Shown: piece after piece, positions 7,913-17,106 of the stretch
Numbering within the stretch: position 1 is the stretch's first letter
How the letters are laid out: each line of letters opens with the position of its first letter
NCBI GenBank assembly: GCA_964250755.1
Contig: CAXUHB010000001.1
Coordinates: 525,322-589,321 of the forward strand
Length of the DNA stretch: 64,000 nt
Reading direction: 5' to 3'
DNA from: DASWOJ01 sp964250755
Lineage (GTDB): Bacteria > Pseudomonadota > Alphaproteobacteria > Acetobacterales > Acetobacteraceae
The notes under the pieces: generated by a model
Seen by the model: the letters and a program-made list of their open reading frames with translations, nothing else
Told to the model about the DNA's origin: nothing
Database searches by the model: none
Translations under genes and position numbers: made by a program

Positions 7913-10900
7913 CCGCAGTCGTTTACGGCGCACCGGAAGGCTACGACGCCCTGCTGCTCGCCCAGCGCCGGGCGGAGCATGGCGGCGCGGTCCTGCATGT
8001 CACCCGGGACGACAGCCGCATGGCCCGGCTGGCGGAGGCGCTGGCCTTCTTCGCCCCGCACCTTGACGTGCTGCGCTTCCCCGCCTGGGACTGCCTTCCC
8101 TATGACCGCGTCTCCCCCAACCCGGAGATCGTGTCGGAGCGCATCGCCACGCTGGCCCGGTTGCTGGACACGCCGACCCGGCCCCGCATCGTGCTCACGA
8201 CCGTCAACGCCCTGGTGCAGCGGGTGCCGCCGCGCACCGCGTTCCAGGGCGCCAGCATGGTACTGCGCGCCGGCGGCACGGCGGACCCGGATGCCATCAT
8301 CAAGTTCCTGGAGGCCAATGGCTATGGCCGCAGCGGCACCGTCATGGAGCCTGGCGAATACGCCACCCGCGGCGGCATCATAGACATCTACCCCGCCGGC
8401 GAGCCGGACCCCGTGCGCCTGGACCTGTTCGGCGACACGCTGGAAACCCTGCGCCGCTTCGATCCCAGCACCCAGCGCAGCACCGCGAAGGTCAAGGACC
8501 TCGTGCTGCGCCCGGTGTCCGAGGTGCCGCTGGACGCCGAAAGCGTCAGCCGCTTCCGGGAGGGCTGGCGGGAGCTGTTCGGCCCCGGTGCCGCGATGGA
8601 CCCGCTATACCAGACCGTCAGCGACGGCCGCCGCTACCCAGGCATCGAGCATTGGGTCCCGCTGTTCCACGGTGGCATGGACACCTTGATGGACTACCTG
8701 CCGGACGCTTCCCTCAGCCTGGATCATCAGGCGGAGGAAGTGCTAGAGGGCCGGCTTGAGATGATCGCCGACCATGCCGAGGCCCGCCGGGTGCCGCCAC
8801 GGGACGGGGAGGTGCCGTACCGGCCCATGCCGGCCAGCCGCCTGTATCTGGACCGCGCCGGCTGGGACGCGATGCTGGCCGCCGGGCCGAACATGGTGTT
8901 CAGCCCCTATGGCCGCCCGGATGGCGCAGGCGGCGTGGATGCCGGGGGGCGGCCCGGCTACGTGTTCACCAAGGCCGGGGCCTCCACGGGGGCCAATGCC
9001 TTCCAGCAGCTTGGCGAGCAGGCCGCCACCTGGGCCGGGCAGGGCCGCCGCACCGTGGTCGCGGCCTGGACCCGCGGGTCGCGGGAGCGCCTGGCGCACC
9101 TGCTGCGCGAGAACGGCTTCAAGGTGGAGCAGTGCGACACCTGGGTGGAGGCGCAGCGGCAGCCGCCCGGCATCGCCGCCGTCGTCACCCTGGGGTTGGA
9201 GCGCGGCTTCGTCAGCGGCAAGACCAGCCTGGTCAGCGAGCAGGACCTGCTGGGCGAGCGCATCAGCCGCCCGCCGCGCCGCCGCAAGCGCGCCGACCAG
9301 TTCATCGCCGAAGCAACCGAGATCGCCCAGGGCGACTTGGTCGTGCATCAGGAATACGGCATCGGCCGCTACGATGGCCTGGAAACCCTGCGCGTCGGCC
9401 CGGCCCCGCACGACTGCCTGCGCCTGATCTACGACGGCAGCGAGAAGCTGTACTTGCCCGTCGAGAACATAGAGCTGCTGTCCCGCTTCGGCAGCGAGGG
9501 CGGCGGCGTCGCCTTGGACAAGCTGGGCGGTGCCGGCTGGCAGACGCGCAAGGCCAAGATGAAGCAGCGCATCCGCGACATGGCCGGCGAGCTGATCCGC
9601 ACCGCTGCCGCCCGCCGGGTGCGGGAAGCGGTCAGCCTGGCCCCTGCCGAGGGGTCATGGGACGAGTTCTGCGCCCGCTTCCCGTTCGCGGAGACCGAGG
9701 ATCAGGCCCGCGCCATCGCCGACGTGCTGGAGGACATGGCTGCCGGCCGCCCGATGGACCGCCTGATCTGCGGCGACGTGGGCTTCGGCAAGACGGAGGT
9801 CGCGCTACGGGCCGCCTTTGTCGCTGCCATGTCCGGCGCCCAGGTCGCAGTCGTCGTGCCCACGACGCTGCTGGCCCGGCAGCACCACCGCGTGTTCAGC
9901 AAGCGCTTCGAGGGCCTGCCGGTCCGGGTCGAGCAACTGTCCCGGATGGTGACGCCGAAGGAGGCCGCCGAGACCAAGCGCGGGCTGGCCGATGGCAGCG
10001 TGAACATCGTGGTCGGCACCCATGCCCTGCTGGCCAAGGGCATCGAGTTCGCCGACCTGGAGCTGCTGATCGTGGACGAGGAGCAGCACTTCGGCGTGTC
10101 CCACAAGGAGAAGCTGAAGCAGCTCAAGGCCGATGTCCACGTCCTGACGCTGTCCGCCACGCCGATCCCGCGCACCCTGCAACTGGCGCTGACGGGCGTG
10201 CGTGAGATGAGCCTGATCGCCACCCCGCCGGTGGACCGCCTAGCGGTACGCACCTTCATCTCGCCCTTCGACAGCGTCGTGGTGCGGGAGGCGATCCAGC
10301 GCGAGCGGTTCCGCGGCGGCCAGATCTTCTGCGTCGTGCCCCGGCTGGAGGACATGGACCGCATGGCCACCCGCCTGCGCGAGATCGTGCCGGAGGCCCG
10401 CATGGCCCAGGCGCACGGACGCCTGGCGCCGACCGAGCTGGAGCGGGTGATGACCGAGTTCGGGGACGGCAAGTATGACATCCTGCTCAGCACCAACATC
10501 GTGGAGAGCGGGCTGGACATGCCGGCGGTCAACACGCTGATCATACACCGGGCCGACATGTTCGGGCTGGGGCAATTGTATCAGCTCCGGGGCCGGGTCG
10601 GGCGCGGCAAGCAGCGGGGCTACGCCTACCTGACCTGGCCGCAGAACCACCGCCTATCGGCTGCGGCGCAGAAGCGGCTGGACGTGATGCAGACGCTGGA
10701 CAACCTGGGCGCCGGCTTCACGCTGGCGTCGCACGACCTGGACATACGCGGCGCCGGCAATCTGCTGGGCGATGAGCAGAGCGGCCATATCCGCGAGGTT
10801 GGGATCGAGCTGTATCAGCAGATGCTGGAGGACGCCGTGGCCGAATTGCGCGTGGAGCGCGGGCGCAAGAAGGCCGAAGACCGGGACTGGACCCCCAGCA

Positions 10901-11349
10901 TCCAGTTGGGTTTGCCGGTGCTGATCCCGGACACCTACGTGCAGGACCTGCCGGTGCGCCTGGGCCTGTATCGCCGCATTGGCGCCCTGTCATCGGACGC
11001 CGAGACCGAGGCGATGGCGGCGGAGCTGGTGGACCGGTTCGGTCCGCTGCCGCCGGAGGTGGACAACCTGCTGCAAGTCGTCACGCTGAAGCGCATGTGC
11101 CGGGACAGCGGCGTGGAGAAGCTTGAGGCCGGCCCGAAGGGCATGGTCGTCGCCTTCCGCGGCAACGCTTTCCGCAACCCTGGTGGCCTGATTTCCTGGC
11201 TGGGCACCCGCAAGGGCGCCATACGCCTGCGGCCCGACCACAAGTTGGCCATTGCCAAGGAAATGACGGTGCAGGAACGGATGCGGCTGGGCCGCGATGT
11301 CCTCGGCAACCTGACCCGGCTTGCGGCCCAGGTGCAGCAGGCGGCCTGA
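7909..11349 (+). CDS. mfd: Transcription-repair coupling factor Mfd
   Basis: A full-length (1146-residue) Mfd. The N-terminal UvrB-like region is followed by the RNA-polymerase-interaction domain near residue 477 (HQEYGIGRYDGLETL). The RecG-like translocase has Walker A near 622 (LICGDVGFGKTEVALRAAF) and a DEEQ box near 721 (VDEEQHFGV), then the TRG-type motif and LRGRVGRG, and a C-terminal TRCF domain. Mfd removes RNA polymerase stalled at lesions and recruits UvrA. It follows sdhE with an ATGA overlap and converges on the minus-strand gene ending at 11393. Confidence 0.96.
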   Translation: MTAVVYGAPEGYDALLLAQRRAEHGGAVLHVTRDDSRMARLAEALAFFAPHLDVLRFPAWDCLPYDRVSPNPEIVSERIATLARLLDTPTRPRIVLTTVNALVQRVPPRTAFQGASMVLRAGGTADPDAIIKFLEANGYGRSGTVMEPGEYATRGGIIDIYPAGEPDPVRLDLFGDTLETLRRFDPSTQRSTAKVKDLVLRPVSEVPLDAESVSRFREGWRELFGPGAAMDPLYQTVSDGRRYPGIEHWVPLFHGGMDTLMDYLPDASLSLDHQAEEVLEGRLEMIADHAEARRVPPRDGEVPYRPMPASRLYLDRAGWDAMLAAGPNMVFSPYGRPDGAGGVDAGGRPGYVFTKAGASTGANAFQQLGEQAATWAGQGRRTVVAAWTRGSRERLAHLLRENGFKVEQCDTWVEAQRQPPGIAAVVTLGLERGFVSGKTSLVSEQDLLGERISRPPRRRKRADQFIAEATEIAQGDLVVHQEYGIGRYDGLETLRVGPAPHDCLRLIYDGSEKLYLPVENIELLSRFGSEGGGVALDKLGGAGWQTRKAKMKQRIRDMAGELIRTAAARRVREAVSLAPAEGSWDEFCARFPFAETEDQARAIADVLEDMAAGRPMDRLICGDVGFGKTEVALRAAFVAAMSGAQVAVVVPTTLLARQHHRVFSKRFEGLPVRVEQLSRMVTPKEAAETKRGLADGSVNIVVGTHALLAKGIEFADLELLIVDEEQHFGVSHKEKLKQLKADVHVLTLSATPIPRTLQLALTGVREMSLIATPPVDRLAVRTFISPFDSVVVREAIQRERFRGGQIFCVVPRLEDMDRMATRLREIVPEARMAQAHGRLAPTELERVMTEFGDGKYDILLSTNIVESGLDMPAVNTLIIHRADMFGLGQLYQLRGRVGRGKQRGYAYLTWPQNHRLSAAAQKRLDVMQTLDNLGAGFTLASHDLDIRGAGNLLGDEQSGHIREVGIELYQQMLEDAVAELRVERGRKKAEDRDWTPSIQLGLPVLIPDTYVQDLPVRLGLYRRIGALSSDAETEAMAAELVDRFGPLPPEVDNLLQVVTLKRMCRDSGVEKLEAGPKGMVVAFRGNAFRNPGGLISWLGTRKGAIRLRPDHKLAIAKEMTVQERMRLGRDVLGNLTRLAAQVQQAA

Positions 11350-11392
11350 CGCCGCCCGCTGCCGTTGGTCACTGTTTGGAAGGTTGGGGTGG

Positions 11393-12883
11393 CTACTTGC
11401 CGCCCATCTTGTTCAGGTCCACGCCGTTCACGACCACCCTGCCGTTGTCGAACGAGATGTCCCAGGTCATCTTGCTGCCCTCCGCCCGGCCGATGCCCTT
11501 GGCCAGCACGATCACGGGCACCGCCTGCGCCAGCGCCGGGTTGGCCTGAACCTTGGTCAGCAGGGTGTCGATATTCGTCGCCACGATCTGCGCCGTGCCG
11601 GACGCGGCACTGGGCGAGGGCATAGTCACGTCCGCCTTGCCGGTGAAGCTGGCGCCGCCGATGTCGAGCGCAAAGCTCTCCAACCCCGTCTTGATCGGCC
11701 CGCGGCTGAACAGCGCGGCAACCATCGCCCCGCTTGGATCCTGGTCGGGCTTGTCGGCCGCGGCCTGCAGGGCGTCGAACAGCTCTTTGGATGGGACATT
11801 GGACAGGATGGGGCGAACCGCGATCCGCTTCGGGAACAGGTCGGCAAACATCTCCAGCCCCATGCCTGGCAGGGCCATGTTGTCCAGGCCGATCTCCATG
11901 TTGCCGTTCATCAGCGCGCCGTCGGACTTGGCGTTCATGGCGAAGCGCACCTGCGACGAGGTGAAGTTGAAGCCCTCGCCCTTGACCTTCAGGTCGTCCA
12001 GCACCTCGGTCAGCGTCATCCCCGACGCGAGGCCGCGCATCGCCTGCACCAGCATCCGGACTCCCTCCGGGTTCGGCGGCGGCTTGGAGCCGGGGGCGGC
12101 GCCCGCGGCCGGGGCGGCGCCGGGCGCCGGGGCCATGCGGACGATGGCCGGGATGATCTTTGCGCTCTGCTCGCGGGACACGCCGGGCAACGCGAAGCCG
12201 ACCTTGACCTGCCGCGCCGAAACATCCATCGCCGGCGCAGCAGCGCCTGCAGGCTTGTTCTGCATGGTGTAGCCGGTTCCGCCCGCATCCATCGCGATGT
12301 CAACCCGGTTGTCGGCGGCAGGCCTGATCGTCAGGGTGTTGGCCATGCTCTCGACGGCGGTCACGCCCTGCGCCCCGCCGCCTTCGGACGTCAGCCGGAA
12401 GCCGGTCGAGTTGGTCTTGATCTCGGACGCCGTCTTGTAGGTGGTGTCCCAGGTTCCGCCGCCGTCCTGCGTCGCATAGTTCATGGTGTAGGTGGTCGGG
12501 ACTGCCGGGCCAGGCTTCTCGCCGGGCTTGGCGGCGGGGGTCGGAGCGTCCACGGTGAACGTCGCGGGGGTCTGCACCTTGATGCCGTCCAGCGTCCAGC
12601 GGCCGTCTCCGGCTGGGCGCGCGTTGGCGACTACGGACGGCCAGCCCTTGACAGGCACCGCGTCGGCGGACGGCCCGGTCAGCCGGTAATGGTCGCCCTC
12701 CGGCGCGACCTTGATCGGCGATGCCGCGACGGGCAGCCCCGGCCCGGCCATGGACGCGAACCAGTCCCGCAACTGGCCTTCCAGCGTACGCGCCTGCTCC
12801 GGCGTGACATCGGCGGCGCGGGCCAGGGTGGGGACGGATGCGGCAAGGGCCGCAAGGATGGCGGCGCGTAGGGTGACGGTCAT
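11393..12883 (-). CDS. Uncharacterised periplasmic protein
   Basis: A 496-residue protein with a clear signal peptide (MTVTLRAAILAALAASVPTLARA) and no transmembrane segment afterwards. The mature part is rich in beta-strand-like alternation with a Pro/Gly-rich patch midway (GAAPAAGAAPGSKPPPNPEG). It contains no motif I can assign. ATG 12883 is preceded by GAGGA at good spacing, which favours it over an in-frame ATG at 12907. The size and architecture resemble alphaproteobacterial DUF2125/DUF945-like periplasmic proteins, but this is only an impression. It converges on mfd with a 43-bp gap. Confidence 0.7.
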   Translation of the reverse strand: MTVTLRAAILAALAASVPTLARAADVTPEQARTLEGQLRDWFASMAGPGLPVAASPIKVAPEGDHYRLTGPSADAVPVKGWPSVVANARPAGDGRWTLDGIKVQTPATFTVDAPTPAAKPGEKPGPAVPTTYTMNYATQDGGGTWDTTYKTASEIKTNSTGFRLTSEGGGAQGVTAVESMANTLTIRPAADNRVDIAMDAGGTGYTMQNKPAGAAAPAMDVSARQVKVGFALPGVSREQSAKIIPAIVRMAPAPGAAPAAGAAPGSKPPPNPEGVRMLVQAMRGLASGMTLTEVLDDLKVKGEGFNFTSSQVRFAMNAKSDGALMNGNMEIGLDNMALPGMGLEMFADLFPKRIAVRPILSNVPSKELFDALQAAADKPDQDPSGAMVAALFSRGPIKTGLESFALDIGGASFTGKADVTMPSPSAASGTAQIVATNIDTLLTKVQANPALAQAVPVIVLAKGIGRAEGSKMTWDISFDNGRVVVNGVDLNKMGGK

Positions 12884-13019
12884 TGCGTGTCCTCGGTTGA
12901 TGTTCATGCGACGGCAAGGAGTGCGCCGGCGGCATCTTGTCGAAACCATCTTGGGCTGTCCCGTTCACAAATGCGAGAAGTGCATCCCGCAAGCATGAAC
13001 GTTGTGGGGCGGCGTTCGG

Positions 13020-13688
13020 CTATCCCGGCCCGGCGTCCACCGCCGCCACGTCCAGCAGCCTCTCGATCACCTCCGGCTCCTGCGCCCCTGCTATGGCATG
13101 CTGCCCGGCGACCACGAAGCAGGGGACACCATTTATGCCCAGACGGTGGGCGCGGAGGTTGTCGGCATGGACCAGGTCAACGTCCTGGTCGCTGCGCAGG
13201 AACGCGGACAGCGCTTCCGCGTCCAACCCGCACGACACGCCGATGGCGCGCAGGACCAGCAGGTCGCCGATGTCGTGGCCGTCCGAGAAGTGCGCGGCGA
13301 ACAAGGCCTCCACCACCTCGCGCCCGCGGCCGTAGCGCGCGGCCCAGCGGACCAGCCTGTGCGCGTCCACGCTGCTCGGTGTGCGGCGGATGCGGTCGAA
13401 GCGGAACTGCAAGCCTTCGGATACGCCGATTTCGGTGATGGAGGCATACAGGCGGCGCGCACGGTCTTCCCCACCGAACTTGCGCACCACGTAGTCGGCA
13501 CGCGACATCCCGCTGCGGGGCATGTCGGGATTGAGGAGGAACGGCCGCCAGGTCAGGTCGAACAGCAGGTCCGGCCGGCGGCGCATGGTGCGGAACAGCC
13601 GGCGCACGCCAAGGTAGCACCAGGGGCACACCAGGTCATGCACGACCTCGATGGGCAGGCGGGCCTTGGCAGGGGCAAGGATGTTCAC
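13020..13688 (-). CDS. DsbA-family oxidoreductase (FrnE-like)
   Basis: A 222-residue thioredoxin-fold protein with a CPWC active site in VHDLVCPWCYLGVRRL and the FrnE/2-hydroxychromene-2-carboxylate-isomerase-type insertion. The C-terminal motif GINGVPCFVVAGQHAIAGAQEPE is typical of cytoplasmic DsbA-like proteins; the cis-Pro lies in GVPCF. No signal peptide is evident, so it probably acts in the cytoplasm on thiols or as an isomerase-like enzyme. The start is GTG. It is followed by 136 bp of apparently empty sequence before the next gene start. Confidence 0.85.
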   Translation of the reverse strand: MNILAPAKARLPIEVVHDLVCPWCYLGVRRLFRTMRRRPDLLFDLTWRPFLLNPDMPRSGMSRADYVVRKFGGEDRARRLYASITEIGVSEGLQFRFDRIRRTPSSVDAHRLVRWAARYGRGREVVEALFAAHFSDGHDIGDLLVLRAIGVSCGLDAEALSAFLRSDQDVDLVHADNLRAHRLGINGVPCFVVAGQHAIAGAQEPEVIERLLDVAAVDAGPG

Positions 13689-13757
13689 GGCCCGACTCTA
13701 GGTTGGGCCGCGGTTGCCGTCATCCCCCTTGTGCGGCGGATGGTGGAGGAGCAGCGG

Positions 13758-13844
13758 CGGAGAGGGTGGGATTCGAACCCACGGGACGCTTGCACGCCCG
13801 GCGGTTTTCAAGACCGCTGCCATAAGCCGCTCGGCCACCTCTCC
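13758..13844 (-). tRNA. tRNA-Ser (anticodon UGA)
   Basis: On the minus strand the sequence folds as a class II tRNA. The acceptor stem GGAGAGG (5' end at 13844) pairs with CCTCTCC; the D arm is GGCCGAGCGGC. The anticodon stem-loop reads GCGGT-CTTGAAA-ACCGC, giving anticodon TGA, and a long variable arm plus T arm with GGTTCGAATCC follow. The discriminator base is G, as in tRNA-Ser, and CCA is not encoded (the DNA continues CCGC). It reads UCA codons and, with wobble, other UCN codons. Confidence 0.96.
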
Positions 13845-13949
13845 ATGCGGCGGACACCCTTACATGGGCCGTGCGGTCCCGGGCAAGGCGGTGCCGGCGC
13901 GGGGGTTCCACGCCCGGCGGCAACCCGGTATTCACAGGGGGAACACGGG

Positions 13950-14993
13950 ATGCAAGGCGGCAACATGCGGTCCATGACGATCACGGGAGCAATGGCGGGC
14001 TGCGTGGCGGCGGCTTGCTTGTCGGCCTCCCCCGCCTGCGCCGCGCCGCCGCAGGACCCGCGTGGGACATGGACCATCCAGGTCGAGAACGACGCCGTGT
14101 CCACGTTCAAGGGCACATCCGACCAATACTACACCAGCGGGCTGCGGCTCGGCTTCACCAGCGGCACGACGCAGGTGCCGGAGTTCCTGGCCGGCATCGG
14201 CCGCGCCGTCTGGGGCGACGGCGTGCAGCGGGTCAGCATAGATCTCAGCCAGTCCCTGTTCACCCCGCGCCAGACCCAGGTTCGGCAGTATCTGCCCGGC
14301 GACCGTCCCTATGCCGGCTGGCTGCACGCCGACCTCGGCCTGGTCCACGACACCGACGAGGCCCGCAGCGTGATCGGCCTCAGCCTGGGCGTGGTCGGGC
14401 CATCGGCGCTGGGCAAGGAGGTGCAGAACGGCTTCCACGACGCAATCGGCGACACGCCGAACCTGGGCTGGCGCAACCAGATCAAGGACGAGCCGGCAGT
14501 GGAGCTGCTGGCGGAGCGCACCTACCGCCTGGCGCTGTACCGCTTCAACGCCGCCGGGCTGAACGGGCTGGAAACGGACCTGCTGCCGTCGGCGACCATC
14601 GGGGTCGGCACCGTGCGCGACTACGTGCAGGGCGGCGTCAGCTTCCGGCTGGGCCAGGGGCTGGCCAGCGACTTCGGCGCGGCGCGCATCCGTCCGGGCC
14701 TGACCGGAACGGACGCCTACACGCCGGTGCGGCCATTCGCCTGGTATGTGTTCGCTGGGGCGGACGGGCAGGCCATCGCCCGCGACGTGTTCCTCGACGG
14801 CAGCACCTTCCGCGACCGCCCCGGCCCGCACGTGACCAAGCGGCCCTTCGTGGGTGAGATGCAGGCCGGGCTGGCGCTGATGGCCTACGGCGTGCGCCTG
14901 TCCTACACCCAGACCTGGCAGACCGAGGAATTCAAGCGGCAGAAAGCCGGGCTGTTCAACTTCGGCTCGCTGGCGCTGTCCGCCAAGTTCTGA
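13950..14993 (+). CDS. LpxR-like lipid A deacylase (DUF2219), outer membrane
   Basis: A 347-residue protein with a signal peptide (mature start near AAPPQDPRGTW). It has LpxR/DUF2219 family hallmarks: VENDAVS (catalytic-site Asn-Asp), TSDQYYTSGLRLGF, and the signature GPSALGKEVQNGFHDAIG with the conserved His. LpxR is an outer-membrane beta-barrel that removes the 3'-acyloxyacyl group of lipid A. The protein ends in alternating strand sequence with terminal FGSLALSAKF, ending in the aromatic residue typical of barrel proteins. ATG 13950 has AGGGGGA upstream; ATG 13965 is an alternative. The gene stands alone just downstream of the divergent tRNA-Ser. Confidence 0.85.
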   Translation: MQGGNMRSMTITGAMAGCVAAACLSASPACAAPPQDPRGTWTIQVENDAVSTFKGTSDQYYTSGLRLGFTSGTTQVPEFLAGIGRAVWGDGVQRVSIDLSQSLFTPRQTQVRQYLPGDRPYAGWLHADLGLVHDTDEARSVIGLSLGVVGPSALGKEVQNGFHDAIGDTPNLGWRNQIKDEPAVELLAERTYRLALYRFNAAGLNGLETDLLPSATIGVGTVRDYVQGGVSFRLGQGLASDFGAARIRPGLTGTDAYTPVRPFAWYVFAGADGQAIARDVFLDGSTFRDRPGPHVTKRPFVGEMQAGLALMAYGVRLSYTQTWQTEEFKRQKAGLFNFGSLALSAKF

Positions 14994-15248
14994 CCCGCGT
15001 GCGCCACAGTTCCATCCTCCGTCCGACAGCGTCGGTGCGGTGGTGCGCGAGATGGAGCAAGCCATCGGCCGCTACGGCGCCGGCGGCGTTGCGGGCGAGG
15101 GGGCGCCTCCGATGCTGCGCGCGCTTGGCCGCTGCTTCCGCAAGCGCGTCGTGTTCGTGTGCCAGCCCTGGCAGACCAGCACGCGCCTTCTGCTGCAAAA
15201 GCAATTCATCCCAGCCTGCCCGCCGCATGACGGCCCGCCGGGCGTGAT

Positions 15249-16211
15249 CTATCCGCCGCCCTGATCCATGCCGGGCGGGCCGCTCGGTTCGAACCGCTCG
15301 GTCAGGTAAAGCGGGCGGCGCTTCACCTCGTTAAACACCCGCGCCAGGTATTCGCCCATGATGCCGAGCGTCAGGAGCTGCGCCCCGCCCAGCAGCAGAA
15401 TCACCGCGAGCAGACTGGGATAGCCCGGCACATCGGTTCCGATCAGCAGCGTCCGCCCAACGATGATCGCCAGGTACGCCACGGCGCCTGCGGCGATCAG
15501 CAGCCCGAGGTAGGTGGCGACCCGCAGGGGGGCAGTGGTGAAGCCGGTGATCCCCTCCAGCGCCAGGTTCCAGAGGCGCCAGTAGCTCCAGGCGCTTGCG
15601 CCGGCATGGCGCGGGGCACGTTCGTAAGGCACGGCGATGCTGGGATAGCCGACCCAGGCGAACAGTCCCTTCATGAAGCGGTGCCGCTCCCGCAGCTCAC
15701 CCAGCGCGGCTACCACGCGGCGGCTCATGAGGCGGAAGTCGCCAGTGTCGCGCGGCACCTCCACCGGCCCGGTCCGCGCCATCACGCGGTAGAACGCCGC
15801 AGCGGTCTTGCGCTTCATCCAGGTGTCGCCATGCCGCTTCCGGCGCTGGGCGTAAACGGTGTCGTAGCCCCGGCGCCAGGCTGCGACCAGTTCCGGAATC
15901 AGCTCGGGCGGGTCCTGCAGGTCGGCGTCGAGCAGGATCACGGCATCGCCGCGCGCATGGTCCAGCCCAGCCGTCGTTGCCGCTTCCTTGCCGAAGTTGC
16001 GGGACAGGTTGACGATGGCGATGCGCGGGTTGCCGGCGCGCAGCCGCTGCATGACGTCCAGCGTCGCATCGGTGCTGCCGTCGTTGACCAGCACGAGTTC
16101 CCAGGACTCGGCCAGGCCGTCCATGACCGGAGCGAGCCGGGCCATGAGAGCGGGCAGGCTGGCAGCCTCGTTGTAGGCGGGCACGACGACGGACAGGGTG
16201 GGCGCCGGCAT
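15249..16211 (-). CDS. Family 2 glycosyltransferase, GtrB/undecaprenyl-phosphate type
   Basis: A 320-residue GT2 enzyme: LSVVVPAYNEAASLPAL at the N-terminus, LVNDGSTDATLD, NLSRNFGKEAATTAGLDHA, the metal-binding DADLQDPPE, and DTGDFRLM. Two C-terminal transmembrane segments follow (YLGLLIAAGAVAYLAIIVG and LLAVILLLGGAQLLTLGIMG). This matches GtrB/Dpm1-like enzymes that load a sugar on undecaprenyl phosphate at the inner membrane for O-antigen or lipid A modification. The acceptor sugar cannot be predicted. It lies 68 bp downstream of bpt on the same strand; the two may share a transcript. No flippase (GtrA) is adjacent. Confidence 0.88.
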   Translation of the reverse strand: MPAPTLSVVVPAYNEAASLPALMARLAPVMDGLAESWELVLVNDGSTDATLDVMQRLRAGNPRIAIVNLSRNFGKEAATTAGLDHARGDAVILLDADLQDPPELIPELVAAWRRGYDTVYAQRRKRHGDTWMKRKTAAAFYRVMARTGPVEVPRDTGDFRLMSRRVVAALGELRERHRFMKGLFAWVGYPSIAVPYERAPRHAGASAWSYWRLWNLALEGITGFTTAPLRVATYLGLLIAAGAVAYLAIIVGRTLLIGTDVPGYPSLLAVILLLGGAQLLTLGIMGEYLARVFNEVKRRPLYLTERFEPSGPPGMDQGGG

Positions 16212-16279
16212 GGCCAGTTGCTCCGTGGTTGCCGCGTCCAGGCCGCGGAACGCGGCAGTCGGGCCAGGCGCGGCTGGCG

Positions 16280-17059
16280 TCAGCCCGCGGTTTCGTGGAC
16301 CAGGGCCGGCCCGACCGGCTCGGACAGCCCGGCCTCCCCGTCGGTCAGGGTGCGCCAGGTGCCGCCGATCAGGATTTCGCTGGGCCGGAAGCGTGCCTTG
16401 TAGGCCATCTTGCGGCTTTCGGGCACCCAGTAGCCGAGATAGACGTAGGGCAGCCGCAAGGTCTGCGCCCGTTGCAGCAGCCAAAGGATCGCGTAGGTGC
16501 CCAGCGACTGCCGCTCCAGCTCCGGCGCGAAGTAGCTGTAAACTGCTGACAGCCCATCCCCCAGCCGGTCCATCAGGCAGCCGCCGACCAGGCGGCCGGA
16601 AGGGTCCCGGAACTCGGTCATCCCGGTCTCGATGGGCGTATCCTCGACCATCGCGCGGTAGTCGTAGAAGCTCATGGTCGCCATGTCGCCGTCGCCATGG
16701 CGGGCCTGTTGATAGCGCTGGAACAACTGGAACTGCTCGGCGGTGGCGCGGGCCGGGACGGCGTGCCCCTCCACCCCGGCATTTGCCCGCAGGATGCGCC
16801 GCAGCCCTCGGTCGGGCTGGAATGTGGCGACTGGGATGCGTATGGGCACGCAAGCCTGGCAGGACGGGCAGACCGGGGCGTAGGCGATGTTGTGGCTGCG
16901 TCGGAACCCGGCGCGGGATAGCCGGTCGTGGAGGGTGTCCGCCTCCGGCCCGGTGATCTCGGTGACGACTTTGCGCTCCGTCCGCCCGGCGACGTAGGGG
17001 CACGGCAGGGGAGCCGTCGTATAGAAGAACTGCGGTCGGCGCGGCGGCTTGTATGTCAT
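16280..17059 (-). CDS. bpt: Aspartate/glutamate leucyltransferase (Bpt)
   Basis: A 259-residue protein of the bacterial arginyltransferase/leucyltransferase family. It shows the N-terminal FFYTTAPLPCPYV and the Cys cluster YAPVCPSCQACVPIRIPV, then FQRYQQARHGDGDMA and the C-terminal GNAT-like region SYFAPELERQSLGTYAILW and LPYVYLGYWV. The enzyme adds leucine to N-terminal Asp or Glu of proteins, marking them for ClpS/ClpAP under the N-end rule. ATG 17059 has GGAGGG upstream and gives the usual N-terminus; the frame extending to 17110 is not needed. Length is normal. Confidence 0.92.
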   Translation of the reverse strand: MTYKPPRRPQFFYTTAPLPCPYVAGRTERKVVTEITGPEADTLHDRLSRAGFRRSHNIAYAPVCPSCQACVPIRIPVATFQPDRGLRRILRANAGVEGHAVPARATAEQFQLFQRYQQARHGDGDMATMSFYDYRAMVEDTPIETGMTEFRDPSGRLVGGCLMDRLGDGLSAVYSYFAPELERQSLGTYAILWLLQRAQTLRLPYVYLGYWVPESRKMAYKARFRPSEILIGGTWRTLTDGEAGLSEPVGPALVHETAG

Positions 17060-17106
17060 GCGTTCGGAGGCCCTCCCATTCATGTTCGGGGAACCCGGCC
17101 CCGGGG

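Noticed and set aside
14999..15264. Short plus-strand frames of 74-90 codons between the LpxR-like and glycosyltransferase genes
   Set aside because: They give different overlapping peptides with no recognisable family, no ribosome-binding site, and overlap the glycosyltransferase end. I see no supported feature in this 255-bp gap.
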